Made by a program: the position numbers and the translations under genes
In this document: positions 36,647 through 46,356 of the stretch, piece after piece
Position numbering within the stretch: position 1 is the stretch's first letter
Layout of the letters: the number at the start of each line of letters is the position of its first letter
The notes under the pieces: generated by a model
The model's database searches: none
Told to the model about the DNA's origin: nothing
The model's input: the letters and a program-made list of their open reading frames with translations, nothing else
NCBI RefSeq assembly: GCF_030269645.1
Contig: NZ_BSTR01000021.1
Coordinates: 1-64,000, forward strand
Source: Actinokineospora sp. NBRC 105648
Lineage (GTDB): Bacteria; Actinomycetota; Actinomycetes; Mycobacteriales; Pseudonocardiaceae
Length of the DNA: 64,000 nt
Reading direction: 5' to 3'

Positions 36647-38307
36647 TGTCAGCTCCGGTTTCGGATGCCGCACCCGGGCAGCTGAGTCACCGGCAGATCC
36701 TGACCGTGCTCTCCGGGCTCATGCTGGGCATGCTGCTCGCCGCGCTCGACCAGACGATCATGGCCTCGGCGATGAAGACGATCGCCGACCAGCTCAACGG
36801 CCAGACCATCCAGGCGTGGGCCACCACGGCCTACCTGATCACCGCCACGATCTCCACCCCGCTCTACGGCAAGCTCTCCGACATCTTCGGGCGCAAGCCG
36901 ATGTACCTCACCGCCATCTCGTTCTTCCTGGTCGGCTCGGTCCTCTCCGGCATCGCGAACTCGATGTACGAGCTGGCCGCCTTCCGCGCCGTGCAGGGGC
37001 TGGGCGCCGGTGGCCTGATGTCGCTCGCGCTGGCGATCATCGCCGACATGGTGCCGCCGCGGGAGCGCAGCAAGTACCAGGGCTACTTCATGGCCGTCTG
37101 GGGTCTGTCCAGTGTGGCCGGTCCGGTCGTCGGCGGCGCCTTCGCCGGCATGGACCACTTCGCCGGTCTCGAGGGCTGGCGCTGGGTGTTCCTGCTCAAC
37201 GTGCCGATCGGCATCGTCGCGCTGATCGTGGTCGCCCGCTACCTCAACGTCCCGCACCGCCGCGTGCCGCAGCGGGTGGACTACTGGGGCGCCATCGCGC
37301 TCACCATCGGCCTGGTGCCGCTGCTGATCGTGGCCGAGCAGGGTCGTGAGTGGGGCTGGGACTCCGGCCGCGCGCTGGCCATGTACGCCATCGGCGTGAT
37401 CGGCCTGGCCGCGTTCATCTACATCGAGCGGAAGATGGGCGACGCCGCGCTGCTGCCGATGCGCCTGTTCCGCAGGCAGACCTTCGCGCTGACCAACGTG
37501 GTCAACTTCGTGATGGGTGTCGGCATGTTCGGCATGATGATGTCGCTGCCGCTCTACCTGCAGATCGTCAAGGGCGCCTCGCCCACCGAGTCCGGTCTGA
37601 TGACGCTGCCGATGACCTTCGGCATCCTCGTCGCCGCGCTGGGCAGCGGGCAGCTGATCGCCAAGACCGGTCGCTACCGGATCTACCCGATCATCGGCCT
37701 GGGCGCGACCACGGTGGCGCTGTTCCTGTTCAGCCAGATCGGCGTCGACACCCCGGTGTGGTCGGTCATGCTGATCATGGTGCTGGCCGGCATCGGTCTC
37801 GGCCTGTGCATGCAGACCCTGATCCTGGCGATCCAGAACGACGTGCCGGTCAAGGACATGGGGGTGGCGACCTCCTCGGCCACCTTCTTCCGGTCCATCG
37901 GTGGCACCGTCGGCACCGCGGTCTTCCTCTCGATCCTGTTCAGCGTGGTCGGCGACCGGATCGCCGACGCGTTCGCCTCGGTCCGCACGGACCCGGCGTT
38001 CCTGGCCGCGCTGCAGGAGAACCCGCAGTTCGCCCAGAGCCTGGGCGGCGGCGCCGGGATCGACCTGAACAACACCGCGTTCCTCAACACGCTGGACCCG
38101 ACCCTGGCCCGCCCGATCCTGAGTGGCTTCGCCAACTCGCTGGACACGGTGTTCCTGGTCGGCAGCCTGGTGACCCTGGTGGCGTTCGCGCTGATCTGGT
38201 TCCTCAAGGAGACCCCGCTGTCGGACAAGTCCGGCATCCAGCGGGCGGCCGACGAGCACGCCGCGACCGAGAAGGCCGAGGCCCCCGCTCCGGTGGCCAT
38301 GCACTGA
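36646..38307 (+). CDS. DHA2-family MFS multidrug efflux transporter (14 TM)
   Basis: A 553-residue drug:H+ antiporter. Motif D1-like LDQTIMASAMKTIADQL in helix 1, motif A GKLSDIFGRKPMYL, and motif C-like GLSSVAGPVVGGAFAG are seen. The size and the long extracellular loop before the last helix fit 14-TM EmrB/QacA-type pumps. It starts at ATG 36646 with GAAGGGGGA before it. The substrate is unknown; antibiotics or dyes are typical. Confidence 0.92.
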   Translation: MSAPVSDAAPGQLSHRQILTVLSGLMLGMLLAALDQTIMASAMKTIADQLNGQTIQAWATTAYLITATISTPLYGKLSDIFGRKPMYLTAISFFLVGSVLSGIANSMYELAAFRAVQGLGAGGLMSLALAIIADMVPPRERSKYQGYFMAVWGLSSVAGPVVGGAFAGMDHFAGLEGWRWVFLLNVPIGIVALIVVARYLNVPHRRVPQRVDYWGAIALTIGLVPLLIVAEQGREWGWDSGRALAMYAIGVIGLAAFIYIERKMGDAALLPMRLFRRQTFALTNVVNFVMGVGMFGMMMSLPLYLQIVKGASPTESGLMTLPMTFGILVAALGSGQLIAKTGRYRIYPIIGLGATTVALFLFSQIGVDTPVWSVMLIMVLAGIGLGLCMQTLILAIQNDVPVKDMGVATSSATFFRSIGGTVGTAVFLSILFSVVGDRIADAFASVRTDPAFLAALQENPQFAQSLGGGAGIDLNNTAFLNTLDPTLARPILSGFANSLDTVFLVGSLVTLVAFALIWFLKETPLSDKSGIQRAADEHAATEKAEAPAPVAMH

Positions 38308-38324
38308 CGGTCTCGCTGTCGAAG

Positions 38325-38356
38325 CGGCCCCGCACTCCTCTCGGAGTGCGGGGCCG
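38325..38356. terminator. Bidirectional terminator between convergent genes
   Basis: A perfect 14-bp stem (CGGCCCCGCACTCC) with loop TCTC, followed by TTTGTCTTG on the + side. It serves the efflux gene and probably also the convergent dioxygenase-like gene. Confidence 0.85.
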
Positions 38357-38374
38357 TTTGTCTTGTCCGGACGG

Positions 38375-39199
38375 TCACACGCGGACGGTGAGGCTCGCGG
38401 TGTAGCCGCTCGTGCTGCCGGCGACCGCGGCGAGCTGGGTGTCGTGGCCGTCGCTGAACACGTTGTCCGTGTCCAAAGAGGACCGAGCGAGGTTGCGGAC
38501 GCTCTGGCTGTACCCGTCGGTCGCGTACACCTTGGTGCAAACGTCCTCCGGTAGGGCCAACTGCGTCGTCTTGGTGGGGTTGCCCGCTTTCGTGGCCTCG
38601 ACCAGGCTCGGGTAGACCTCGAAGTGGATGTGCGGCCACCGGCCGGAGTACGCGGCGGGGAAGATGCTCGTGAACGTGACTTTCCCTTGTGCGTCGGTCT
38701 CTTGCACGCCGCGCAGGTAGTTCTCGTTCGTGACGCCCTGGGAGTACAGCGAGTACTTGCCGTCGATGTCGCAGTGCCACAGGTAGACCGCCGCTCCCGA
38801 CATGGCCGCGCAGCCCTTGCCCGAGTCGAGGATGGTGAGCTCGATCGTCAGCGGCACCCCCTTGGCGGTGGTGCTGGAGGTGCCGAAGCTGCTGCGGATG
38901 TCGCCGCGCACGATCCCGCTCTCGGTGAGCACGTTCGGCCCGTTCGACCCGTCGCCCGGGTAGGGGCCCGCGGTTTCCTGTGGGGTCTCTTCCCCGCAGG
39001 CAGCGGCCGCCCCGGTTGTCGTGGTGCCCGCGGCGGATGTCCCGGGCGGGCTCGACCCGGTCTGGTCCGCGGTGGCGCAGCCGGTGAGCACCGCGAGGCC
39101 GGTGCCGCCGAGCAGGGTGAGCAGGCGGCGCCTGCCGAGCGTGGCGAGGTCGAAGGCGAGCCCGCGGTCGTGATCGGCGATCTGAGTCATGTCACCCAT
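38375..39199 (-). CDS. Tat-exported intradiol-dioxygenase-like lipoprotein
   Basis: A 274-residue protein. The N-terminus has a twin-arginine signal, GRRRLLTLLGGTGLAVLTGC, with a lipobox Cys. After a Gly/Thr linker the catalytic fold of protocatechuate 3,4-dioxygenase-type enzymes follows: QETAGPYPGDG, VPLTIELTILD, AAVYLWHCDIDGKYSLYS, RGVQETDAQGKVTFTSIFPAAY and GRWPHIHFEVY. The iron-binding His pair in PHIHFEV and the Tyr in the YS and AAY segments are kept. The export of a folded Fe protein explains the Tat signal. The aromatic substrate is unknown. ATG 39190 is an alternative start. Confidence 0.85.
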   Translation of the reverse strand: MGDMTQIADHDRGLAFDLATLGRRRLLTLLGGTGLAVLTGCATADQTGSSPPGTSAAGTTTTGAAAACGEETPQETAGPYPGDGSNGPNVLTESGIVRGDIRSSFGTSSTTAKGVPLTIELTILDSGKGCAAMSGAAVYLWHCDIDGKYSLYSQGVTNENYLRGVQETDAQGKVTFTSIFPAAYSGRWPHIHFEVYPSLVEATKAGNPTKTTQLALPEDVCTKVYATDGYSQSVRNLARSSLDTDNVFSDGHDTQLAAVAGSTSGYTASLTVRV

Positions 39200-39274
39200 G
39201 GTCGGACGATTGCCTGGGTGAGGGCTGTGCACTCGCTGTGTCATCCTGTTGGGCGACATCTCGGGGGGTGATCG

Positions 39275-39943
39275 ATGCGCGTCGTGCTGGGGATCTTCAC
39301 CGCTGGGGGACTGATCATCGCGCTCGCGCTGTCCATCGGGGTGGCGCGTGACCAGGCGCGACCGCCGACCCCGGCCACCAGCGCCACCGTCGCCCCGGCC
39401 CGGTGCGGGTCGGCGGACGGTCCCGTGACCCTCGCGCTGCCGCCCGCGGCGTTCGCCGAACGCGTCGAGGGCGCCTGGGCGCGGGTGGAGAACTGGCTGG
39501 TGAGCAACGCGCCCGCGACCGCGGCGGCGTGGAACCGGCCCGCCACCACAGCCGAGCTGATCACCCTGCAGCGCGACCTGGGCAGCCCGCTCCCGTCGGA
39601 GTTGGTGATCACCCTGACCCGGCACAACGGCGCGCGCGCCGACGGGTTCACCCTGCCGCCGTCGTACCGGCTCATGTCGGCGGGGGAGATCCTCACCACC
39701 GCCGTGGCCATGTGCGAGGAGGGCACCGACTGGCGCGCGGGCGACGTCCCGTTCGCCAAGGACGACAAGGGCGTGATCTACCTGCGCGGCGGCGGCCTCT
39801 ACCGGTACCCGACCGGCCACCGGTACGCCGGGAACCTGGTCGAGCTGGTCGAACGAGCCGCGGACCGCCTCGAGGGCGGCAGCGAGAGCGACTACCGCCC
39901 GGACGTCGACGCCCTCGGCACGCTGCGCTGGGTCCACGAGTGA
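39275..39943 (+). CDS. SMI1/KNR4 (SUKH)-like protein with N-terminal membrane segment
   Basis: A 222-residue protein. The first 25 residues (VVLGIFTAGGLIIALALSIGV) form a membrane anchor or signal. Residues about 70-200 match the SUKH fold: TTAELITLQRDLGSPLPSEL, VITLTRHNGARADGFTLPPS, YRLMSAGEIL and a late RYAGNLVELVERAADRL. SUKH proteins are often immunity proteins to nuclease or ADP-ribosylating toxins, but no toxin gene lies beside it, so such a role is only possible. ATG 39275. Confidence 0.75.
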   Translation: MRVVLGIFTAGGLIIALALSIGVARDQARPPTPATSATVAPARCGSADGPVTLALPPAAFAERVEGAWARVENWLVSNAPATAAAWNRPATTAELITLQRDLGSPLPSELVITLTRHNGARADGFTLPPSYRLMSAGEILTTAVAMCEEGTDWRAGDVPFAKDDKGVIYLRGGGLYRYPTGHRYAGNLVELVERAADRLEGGSESDYRPDVDALGTLRWVHE

Positions 39944-39948
39944 CCGCG

Positions 39949-39977
39949 CGCCCCACGCCGGGACCCGGCGCGGGGCG
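39949..39977. terminator. Hairpin between the SUKH-like gene and ppa
   Basis: CGCCCCACGCCG pairs with CCGGCGCGGGGCG with one bulge or mismatch. It lies between convergent genes and can serve both. Confidence 0.65.
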
Positions 39978-40031
39978 TTGAGCCTGCCCGGTCAGTCACC
40001 GGGCACGGCTCGGCACACCGCCTGGGGCGGC

Positions 40032-40529
40032 TCAGTGCATCGTGAGACCGGACTCCTTGAGCCGGTCGTAGGACCGGTGGATCTCGGCCTCGGCCTCGGC
40101 CCGCCCGACCCAGCTCGCGCCCTCGACGCTCTTGCCCGGCTCCAGGTCCTTGTAGACCTCGAAGAAGTGCTGGATCTCCAGCCGGTGGTACTCGGCCAGG
40201 TGGTGGATGTCGCGCAGGTGCTCGGTGCGCGGGTCGTGCGACGGGACGCAGAGGACCTTGTCGTCCCCGCCCTTCTCGTCGGTCATCCGGAACATGCCGA
40301 TCGCGCGGGAGCGGATCAGGCAGCCGGGGAACGTGGGCTCCTGCACGAGCACCAGCGCGTCGAGCGGGTCACCGTCCTCGCCCAGGGTGTTCTCCACGTA
40401 GCCGTAGTCGGCCGGGTACTGGGTCGCGGTGAAGAGGGTGCGGTCGAGCTTGATGCGCCCCGTCTCGTGGTCCATCTCGTACTTGTTGCGATTCCCCTTG
40501 GGGATCTCGATGGTGACGTCGAATTCCAC
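40032..40529 (-). CDS. ppa: Inorganic pyrophosphatase, family I
   Basis: A 165-residue soluble enzyme that splits pyrophosphate to phosphate and drives biosynthesis. The active site is clear: [38 protein letters not shown] with its Asp triad, and [11 protein letters not shown]. It faces away from dacB with a gap of 127 bases between starts, the same pairing as Rv3628 and Rv3627c in M. tuberculosis. The cell also has the membrane pump at 5083. Confidence 0.97.
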   Translation of the reverse strand: MEFDVTIEIPKGNRNKYEMDHETGRIKLDRTLFTATQYPADYGYVENTLGEDGDPLDALVLVQEPTFPGCLIRSRAIGMFRMTDEKGGDDKVLCVPSHDPRTEHLRDIHHLAEYHRLEIQHFFEVYKDLEPGKSVEGASWVGRAEAEAEIHRSYDRLKESGLTMH

Positions 40530-40656
40530 GCCGTTCCTCGCTCCTCTTCGCCTTCTTCGCTACGCCACTAGTGTGGACCACGGCGTCTCCCCGGCCCGCA
40601 CCGATACCGCGAGCGGGTGGTGTGACGTTCGCCAGCGGCCATGGGGAGGAACCGGC

Positions 40657-43600
40657 GTGCCCGAGCAGGACCCGACCGTCCGGCAAGATCGGGAAGCGCT
40701 CCCGCCGCAACCTGGTGACCAGGACAAACGTCTTACCGGTGTGCCCGACCACAACCCGGCATGGCCGACCGACGACGGCACCGGCTGGCCCACCGCGGAC
40801 GACGACGAGACCACCCGCCCGAGCGGCGCCGAGCCACCCGTTGGTGCGGGCCCGGCGTTACGTGACGAGACCCACGTCCGGCGACCGGCCGACACGCCCG
40901 AACCCGGGTCCACCCGCTCGGGTGAACCTGGCGACGACGGCGAGACCACGGTCCGCGACCCGGCCCGCCCGACCGCCCGGGCTGAGCGCGGCGATGCCCG
41001 GGCCGGCGATGCTCGGGCCGGCGGTGTCCAGTCCGGTGGGCGCGGTGGTGTCGGACCGGGTGGTGCCGGGCGTGGCAGTGGACCCAGTGGAGTCCAGCCC
41101 GGCGGTGGACCGAGTGGGGTTCAGCCCGGCGGTGGACCGAGTGGGGTTCAGCCTGGCGGTGGACCGGGTGGAGTCCAGCCCGGCGGTGTCGGACCCAGCG
41201 GTGTCGGACCAGGCGGTGTCGAGGCCGGTGATCCGGAGCAGACCGTGCGCGGCTCTGCCCAGCGCCCGGAGCGCGTCGGGTCGGGCCAGGCGGACGCGGC
41301 CAAGGTCGACCAGCGACCGGTCCCCGGTGGCGACACCACCATTCCCGCGCCCAAACCGCAGGTCCGCGCGCCATCGGCGCCCGGCCGCCCGAACACACCG
41401 GGCCCGGCCGCAGGCGCTGCCAAGGTGCCACCCGGCCCGCCGCCCGCGGGCCGCCCGCCCGGCTCGGGAGCCGCTGTACCCGTGGGAACCCGCGTGCCCG
41501 GTGCCGCCCCGAACCAGGGGCCAGGCCGACCGGGAGACCCGAGCAGGCCACCTGCCCAGGGACCTCGTTCGGGCACCGCTGCCAACCCACTGGCTGCCAA
41601 CCCACTGGCTGCCAACCCACCCGCCGTCGGCCCGCCGGGGGATCCCGCGCAGCACCCTGCCGCCGAACTCGGGCGTGGCCCGCGTCCCGCACAGGCTGGT
41701 GGCCCCGGCGACCAGACCCAGTCCTTCAAGGCTGGCGGCCCGCGCAGGCCACCGGGACATGGCGGCCCGAACCGGCCGCAGACCGGCGTTCTCGCCCAGC
41801 CGGGAGACCGGAACCGGCCCCCCACAGGTGTTCCCGGCCAGTCCGCCGACCCGAGCGGGCCGCCTGCTGGTGGTCCCGCTCTGCCTGGTGACCCGAGCCG
41901 GCCTGCCGCTGTTGCTCCCGGTCTGTCCGGTGATCCGAGCCGGCTGCCTGCCGGGGGCCCCGGCCTGTCTGGCGACTCCCATCGGCCTTCGGTCGGTGGG
42001 CCAAGCCGGCCCGGTGATCCGAGTCGGCTGCCTGCTGGAGGCCCTGCGCCGTCGGGTGATCCGAATCGGCCGCCTGCTGGTGGCCCCGGCCAGGCCGGTG
42101 ATCCGAGCAGGCTGCCCGCAAGTGGCCTCGGCCTGTCTGGCGATGCCCATCGGCCTGCCGCTGGTGGCCCTGGCCAGGCCGGTGATCCGAACCGGCCGCA
42201 CGCTGGTGGTACCGCGCAGCCTGGTGATCCGAATCGGCAGCCCGGTCAGCCGGGTGATCTCGACCGGTCGGCCGGCGGTGGTGCCGGCACCTCGAGAGAT
42301 CCGAACCGGTCACCCGGTGGTGCGGGTCAGCCCGGTGGGCCGAATCGGCCGCCGGTCGGCGGTCTCGCTCAGGCGGGCCCGAACCGGCCGGGCGGCGGCC
42401 TCGGTCAGCCCGGAGCCGCCGGTCAGCCCAGTGGCCCTGGTCAGCCCAGTGGCCCTGGTCAACTCGGTGGTCCTGGTCAACTCAGTGGTGCCAACCAGGC
42501 GGGTGGTCCTGGTCAGGCCGGTGGTCCTGGCAGGCCCGGTGGTCCCGGCCAGGCCGGTGGCCCGAATCGGCCCGCCGGTCAGCCGGGTGGTCCGAATCGG
42601 CCCGGTGGGCCGCACACCGGTGCGCCGCTCGGCGGGCCGCAGCCTGGTGGATCGCAGCCTGGCGGGCCGAACCAGGGCAGGTCGGGGCAGGTGTCCGAGC
42701 GGACGCAGGTCATCAACGTCGCCGCCATCAGTCGGGAGCCGACTCCGGTCCGCCCGCTCGGCGCCGACGGTGTCGGCGCGCCCGGGCCGGTGTCCGGCAG
42801 ACCGGACCAACCGCCCACCGCCCAACCCGCCGCCGCCCAACCCCCCACCTCGGCCACCCCGAGCGTCGGCACCCAGGAGCCCGGACCGCGCCGACGTCCG
42901 CGCAAGAGCCTGCTCACCGCGGCCGTCGTGGCGGTGATCCTCGGGCTCACCGCCGCCGTCATGTGGGTCCCCGGGCTCAAGGCCAAGCTCGGCATCACCC
43001 CCGCCGCGGTCGAGGTGGCTATCGCGCCGCCAGCGCCGCCGGTGCAGTTCACCCCGACGCTCAAGGGGCCGGGCGCGGACATCCCCGCGCCCACCGCCGC
43101 CGGGGTGGCGGCGGCGCTGGCCGGACCGGTGGCCGACCCGGCGCTGGGCACCCTCACCGGAACCGTCGTCGACCCGGCGACCAACCAGGTGCTCTTCGCC
43201 CAGAACGCCGAGACCACGCTCGTCCCCGCGTCCACCACCAAGGTGCTCACCACGGCCGCCGCGCTGCTCGCCCTGCCGCACGCCGCGCAGCTCTCCACAA
43301 AGGTCGTGGCGGGGGACAAGCCCGGCACCGTGATCATCGTCGGTGGCGGCGACCTCACCCTGTCCTCGCTGCCCGCGGGCAAGAACTCCGTCTACCCGGG
43401 CGCGGCCCACCTCGACGACCTGGTGAAGCAGGTGCAGGCGAGCGGGCCGGTGGACACCGTCCTGCTCGACCTCGGCCGCTACACCGGCGACAGCATCGCC
43501 AAGGGCTGGGACCCGCAGGACGTCGCGGGCGGCTACATCGCCCCGATGGTCCCGGCAATGCTCGACGGCGGTCGGGTCGACCCGACCAAGGCGGTCTCGC

Positions 43601-44280
43601 CGCGCTCGGCCAACCCGGCGCGCACGCTGGCCGACGAGTTCGCCAAGCGGATCGGGGCGACCGTGCCCGCCAAGGCCACCGCCACCGCGGCGCCCGGGGC
43701 GAAGGTGCTCGGGGAGGTGCGGTCGGCGCCGGTGGTGGAGCTGGTCGACAACGCCCTGCAGCGCTCGGACAACGTCCTCGCCGAGGCGCTCGCGCACGAG
43801 GTCGCCAAGGCCACCGGGCAGGAGACCTCGTTCTCCGGTGGCACCGCCGCGATCGTGAAGACGTTGCAGGACAACGGTTTTGACGTCAGCACGCTCAAGC
43901 TCAACGACGGCAGCGGGCTCTCCACGCTCAACCAGGTGTCCGCCGCGCTGCTCGCCGAGGTGCTCCGGGTCGCCGCCGCCCCCGACGGCAAGGACCCGCG
44001 CACGGTCAAGCTGCGGCCACTGCTCGGCGGCCTGCCGGTCGCGGGCGGCAGCGGCACCCTGGCGGGCCGCTACCAGGCGGCCCCCGCCGCCGACGGCAAG
44101 GGCTGGATCCGGGCCAAGACCGGCACGCTGTCGAACGTCAACTCGCTCGCCGGGGTCGTGCTGGACAAGGACGGCAGGTTGCTGGTGTTCGCCCTGATGT
44201 CGAACGGCGCGCAACCGGATGCCGCGCGTCCCGCGCTCGACGTCGTGGCGGCCACCCTGCGCCAATGCGGCTGCCGGTGA
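40657..44280 (+). CDS. dacB: D-Ala-D-Ala carboxypeptidase (PBP4, peptidase S13) with giant disordered cytoplasmic region
   Basis: A 1207-residue protein, versus 450-500 for the usual family. Residues 1 to about 748 are low-complexity Gly/Pro/Arg/Asp/Asn/Gln (many GGP, PGDP-x-R, GQPGG units). One helix follows (about 750-770, LLTAAVVAVILGLTAAVMWV), so the Gly/Pro part is cytoplasmic and the C-terminal enzyme is outside. The S13 catalytic motifs are all there: SxxK at Ser859-Lys862 (PASTTKVL), SDN at 1037-1039 and KTG at 1154-1156 (RAKTGTLSN). It trims peptidoglycan stem peptides. GTG 40657 has GGGGAGGA upstream; the reading frame stays open further up. Confidence 0.92.
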   Translation: MPEQDPTVRQDREALPPQPGDQDKRLTGVPDHNPAWPTDDGTGWPTADDDETTRPSGAEPPVGAGPALRDETHVRRPADTPEPGSTRSGEPGDDGETTVRDPARPTARAERGDARAGDARAGGVQSGGRGGVGPGGAGRGSGPSGVQPGGGPSGVQPGGGPSGVQPGGGPGGVQPGGVGPSGVGPGGVEAGDPEQTVRGSAQRPERVGSGQADAAKVDQRPVPGGDTTIPAPKPQVRAPSAPGRPNTPGPAAGAAKVPPGPPPAGRPPGSGAAVPVGTRVPGAAPNQGPGRPGDPSRPPAQGPRSGTAANPLAANPLAANPPAVGPPGDPAQHPAAELGRGPRPAQAGGPGDQTQSFKAGGPRRPPGHGGPNRPQTGVLAQPGDRNRPPTGVPGQSADPSGPPAGGPALPGDPSRPAAVAPGLSGDPSRLPAGGPGLSGDSHRPSVGGPSRPGDPSRLPAGGPAPSGDPNRPPAGGPGQAGDPSRLPASGLGLSGDAHRPAAGGPGQAGDPNRPHAGGTAQPGDPNRQPGQPGDLDRSAGGGAGTSRDPNRSPGGAGQPGGPNRPPVGGLAQAGPNRPGGGLGQPGAAGQPSGPGQPSGPGQLGGPGQLSGANQAGGPGQAGGPGRPGGPGQAGGPNRPAGQPGGPNRPGGPHTGAPLGGPQPGGSQPGGPNQGRSGQVSERTQVINVAAISREPTPVRPLGADGVGAPGPVSGRPDQPPTAQPAAAQPPTSATPSVGTQEPGPRRRPRKSLLTAAVVAVILGLTAAVMWVPGLKAKLGITPAAVEVAIAPPAPPVQFTPTLKGPGADIPAPTAAGVAAALAGPVADPALGTLTGTVVDPATNQVLFAQNAETTLVPASTTKVLTTAAALLALPHAAQLSTKVVAGDKPGTVIIVGGGDLTLSSLPAGKNSVYPGAAHLDDLVKQVQASGPVDTVLLDLGRYTGDSIAKGWDPQDVAGGYIAPMVPAMLDGGRVDPTKAVSPRSANPARTLADEFAKRIGATVPAKATATAAPGAKVLGEVRSAPVVELVDNALQRSDNVLAEALAHEVAKATGQETSFSGGTAAIVKTLQDNGFDVSTLKLNDGSGLSTLNQVSAALLAEVLRVAAAPDGKDPRTVKLRPLLGGLPVAGGSGTLAGRYQAAPAADGKGWIRAKTGTLSNVNSLAGVVLDKDGRLLVFALMSNGAQPDAARPALDVVAATLRQCGCR
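41073..41219 (+). repeat. 30-bp tandem repeats inside dacB
   Basis: GGTGGACCGAGTGGGGTTCA recurs every 30 bases, coding for GGGPSGVQPG units, with a few substitutions. A second block at 41581-41622 repeats an 18-base unit coding for AANPL. Both lie in the disordered region. Confidence 0.8.
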
Positions 44281-44310
44281 GATCACCTCTGCTCGGGTAG
44301 CGTCCACCGT

Positions 44311-45390
44311 GTGAACGCGACCGGGGCGGACGTGGCCAGGGCGGCGGGCGGGGTTGCGCCGGTCGACTGGGAGCTGGCTATCTCGACCGCGCGCAGGCTG
44401 GTCCGGCCCGGTCCGGCGGTCTCCCGCGAGGTCGCCGAGCACTCGGTGGCCCGGCTGCGCGAGATCACCGCCGAGGCCGAGTCGCACGTGCGCGAGGTCA
44501 CCGGTCTCGGTGCGGGCCTGCCGCTGCTCGGCGGTGACGTGGTCGACCGCGAGCACTGGGTCGAGGCCGCCGCGCACAGCATCTCCGCGCTCACCGCGGG
44601 CGCGCTGCCGACCCGCCCGGGCAAGGTCGTCGGCGGGGTCCTGGCGAGCACCGCCGGGGTGCAGGTGGGCATGGTCCTGGCCTATCTGAGCAGCCGGGTG
44701 CTGGGGCAGTACGACCCGTTCGGCGGCGGTCCGGCGGGCAAGCTGCTCCTGGTCGCGCCCAACATCGTCGGCGCGCAGCAGGCGTTGGACGTGCCCGCGG
44801 AGGACTTCCGGATGTGGGTGTGCCTGCACGAGTGCACCCACCGGTTGCAGTTCACCGCGGTGCCGTGGCTGCGCGACTACTTCCAGGGCCAGGTCGGCAC
44901 CTTCATCTCCGGGCTCGACGACCGCGCCAACAGCGCCGTCGCCCGGCTGCCCGAACTGCTCCGCGCGGCCAGGAGCAAGCCGGACCCGACCGCCTCCAGC
45001 GGACCGATGGGTCTGATGGAGCTGTTGCAGGCGCCCGAGCAGCGGGCCGTGTTCGACCGGCTCATCTCGATCTCCACCCTGCTGGAGGGGCACGCCGACC
45101 ACGTCATGGACGCGGTGGGGCCGCTGGTGGTGCCCACCGTCTCGACCATCCGCGAGCGGTTCACCGTGCGCAGGCGCGGTGGCGGTGTGCTCGACCGCGT
45201 GCTGCGCAGCCTCTTGGGCGTGGACGCGAAGATGAAGCAGTACGCTGTCGGTGCCAAGTTCACCGCGCACGTGGTCGGCGAGGTGGGCATGGACGGCTTC
45301 AACACCGTGTGGGACTCGCCGGAAACGCTGCCGCTGCGCGCTGAGCTCAGCGACCCGCAGGCGTGGATCCGGCGCGTGCTCGACCGGTGA
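44311..45390 (+). CDS. Zinc-dependent metalloprotease-like protein (DUF2342 / F420-associated type)
   Basis: A 359-residue protein with the zinc motif LHECTHRLQF (HExxH) at about residue 171 and a possible third ligand in TLLEGHADHVMDAVG. This is the actinobacterial family named after co-occurrence with coenzyme F420 biosynthesis, and equals Rv3626c in place. Substrates are unknown. It starts with GTG 44311. Its stop overlaps the tilS start as GTGA, so the two are coupled. Confidence 0.87.
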   Translation: MNATGADVARAAGGVAPVDWELAISTARRLVRPGPAVSREVAEHSVARLREITAEAESHVREVTGLGAGLPLLGGDVVDREHWVEAAAHSISALTAGALPTRPGKVVGGVLASTAGVQVGMVLAYLSSRVLGQYDPFGGGPAGKLLLVAPNIVGAQQALDVPAEDFRMWVCLHECTHRLQFTAVPWLRDYFQGQVGTFISGLDDRANSAVARLPELLRAARSKPDPTASSGPMGLMELLQAPEQRAVFDRLISISTLLEGHADHVMDAVGPLVVPTVSTIRERFTVRRRGGGVLDRVLRSLLGVDAKMKQYAVGAKFTAHVVGEVGMDGFNTVWDSPETLPLRAELSDPQAWIRRVLDR

Positions 45391-46346
45391 AACCCGCTCC
45401 AGCCGTCGCCGAGGTCCGGGTGGCAGTGCGTGATCTCTTAGCCGAAGCGCACCCGGTAGACCGCATCGCTGTCGCTGTCTCCGGTGGTGCGGACTCTCTT
45501 GCGCTAGCCGCCGCCGCACAGCACGTCGGCGCCAAGATGGATCTGCGCGTGGACGGCTTGATCGTCGACCACGGTCTGCAAGAGGGCTCCGCGAGCACCG
45601 CGGCGTGGGCCGCCGATCAGCTGACCGCACTGGGCCTGGCTGACGTACGCGTCCTGCGCGTTGTCGTAGACGGACCAGGTGGCGTGGAGGCCGCGGCACG
45701 ACGCGCGCGCTACACCGCGCTCCGCGAGGCCGCGGGCGACACTTGGGTCTTTCTTGGTCACACCCGCGACGACCAAGCGGAGACCGTGCTGCTCGGCCTC
45801 GGTCGCGGGTCCGGGCCGCGCTCCATCGCCGGGATGCGGCCGCTGGACCACCCGTGGGCCCGCCCGCTGCTCGGTCTAGCCCGGACGACCACAGTGGCCG
45901 CCTGCGCCGCCCTCGGGCTCAAGCCCTGGCAGGACCCGCACAACCTCGACCCGCGCTTCACCCGGGTCCGGCTGCGCACGGAAGTGTTGCCACTGCTGGA
46001 AGACGTCCTCCAGGGCGGTGTCGCCGCCGCCCTCGCCCGCACCGGCGCGCAGCTGCGCGACGACCTCGCCGCGCTCGACGAGCTGGCCACCGACGCCTAC
46101 CAGCGGGCCGCGGGCGGTGACGGTCTGGCAGTGTCCGAACTCACCCCGCTACCGGCCGCCGTGCGCCGCAGGGTGCTGCGGACGTGGCTGATTAAGGCAG
46201 GGGTGGCCGAGTTGACCGACGCCCACCTGCGTGCGGTGGACGAGCTGATCTCCGGCTGGCACGGCCAGCGCGGCATCGGCCTCCCCGGCGGCTTGGTGGC
46301 TCGCCGCGCGCATGGCAGGCTGAGCTGCGAGGGTCCGGAAACCTGA
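45387..46346 (+). CDS. tilS: tRNA(Ile)-lysidine synthase
   Basis: A 319-residue enzyme that converts the wobble C of the minor tRNA-Ile (CAU) to lysidine, so AUA codons are read correctly. The PP-loop is [10 protein letters not shown] (residues 31-40), and [20 protein letters not shown] and RPLLGLART are typical. The length is that of the short actinobacterial form. GTG 45387 overlaps the previous stop. It is followed by hpt after ten bases, the usual tilS-hpt-ftsH order. Confidence 0.95.
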   Translation: MKPAPAVAEVRVAVRDLLAEAHPVDRIAVAVSGGADSLALAAAAQHVGAKMDLRVDGLIVDHGLQEGSASTAAWAADQLTALGLADVRVLRVVVDGPGGVEAAARRARYTALREAAGDTWVFLGHTRDDQAETVLLGLGRGSGPRSIAGMRPLDHPWARPLLGLARTTTVAACAALGLKPWQDPHNLDPRFTRVRLRTEVLPLLEDVLQGGVAAALARTGAQLRDDLAALDELATDAYQRAAGGDGLAVSELTPLPAAVRRRVLRTWLIKAGVAELTDAHLRAVDELISGWHGQRGIGLPGGLVARRAHGRLSCEGPET

Positions 46347-46356
46347 GAGGGGAACC

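Noticed and set aside
39275-39943. Toxin-immunity pair
   Set aside because: The SUKH-like protein has no adjacent polymorphic toxin; the neighbour is a dioxygenase-like protein on the other strand.
42310-45699. Minus-strand frame of 1129 codons opposite dacB and the metalloprotease gene
   Set aside because: It spans two real genes with strong motifs, and its own translation is low-complexity without any family match.
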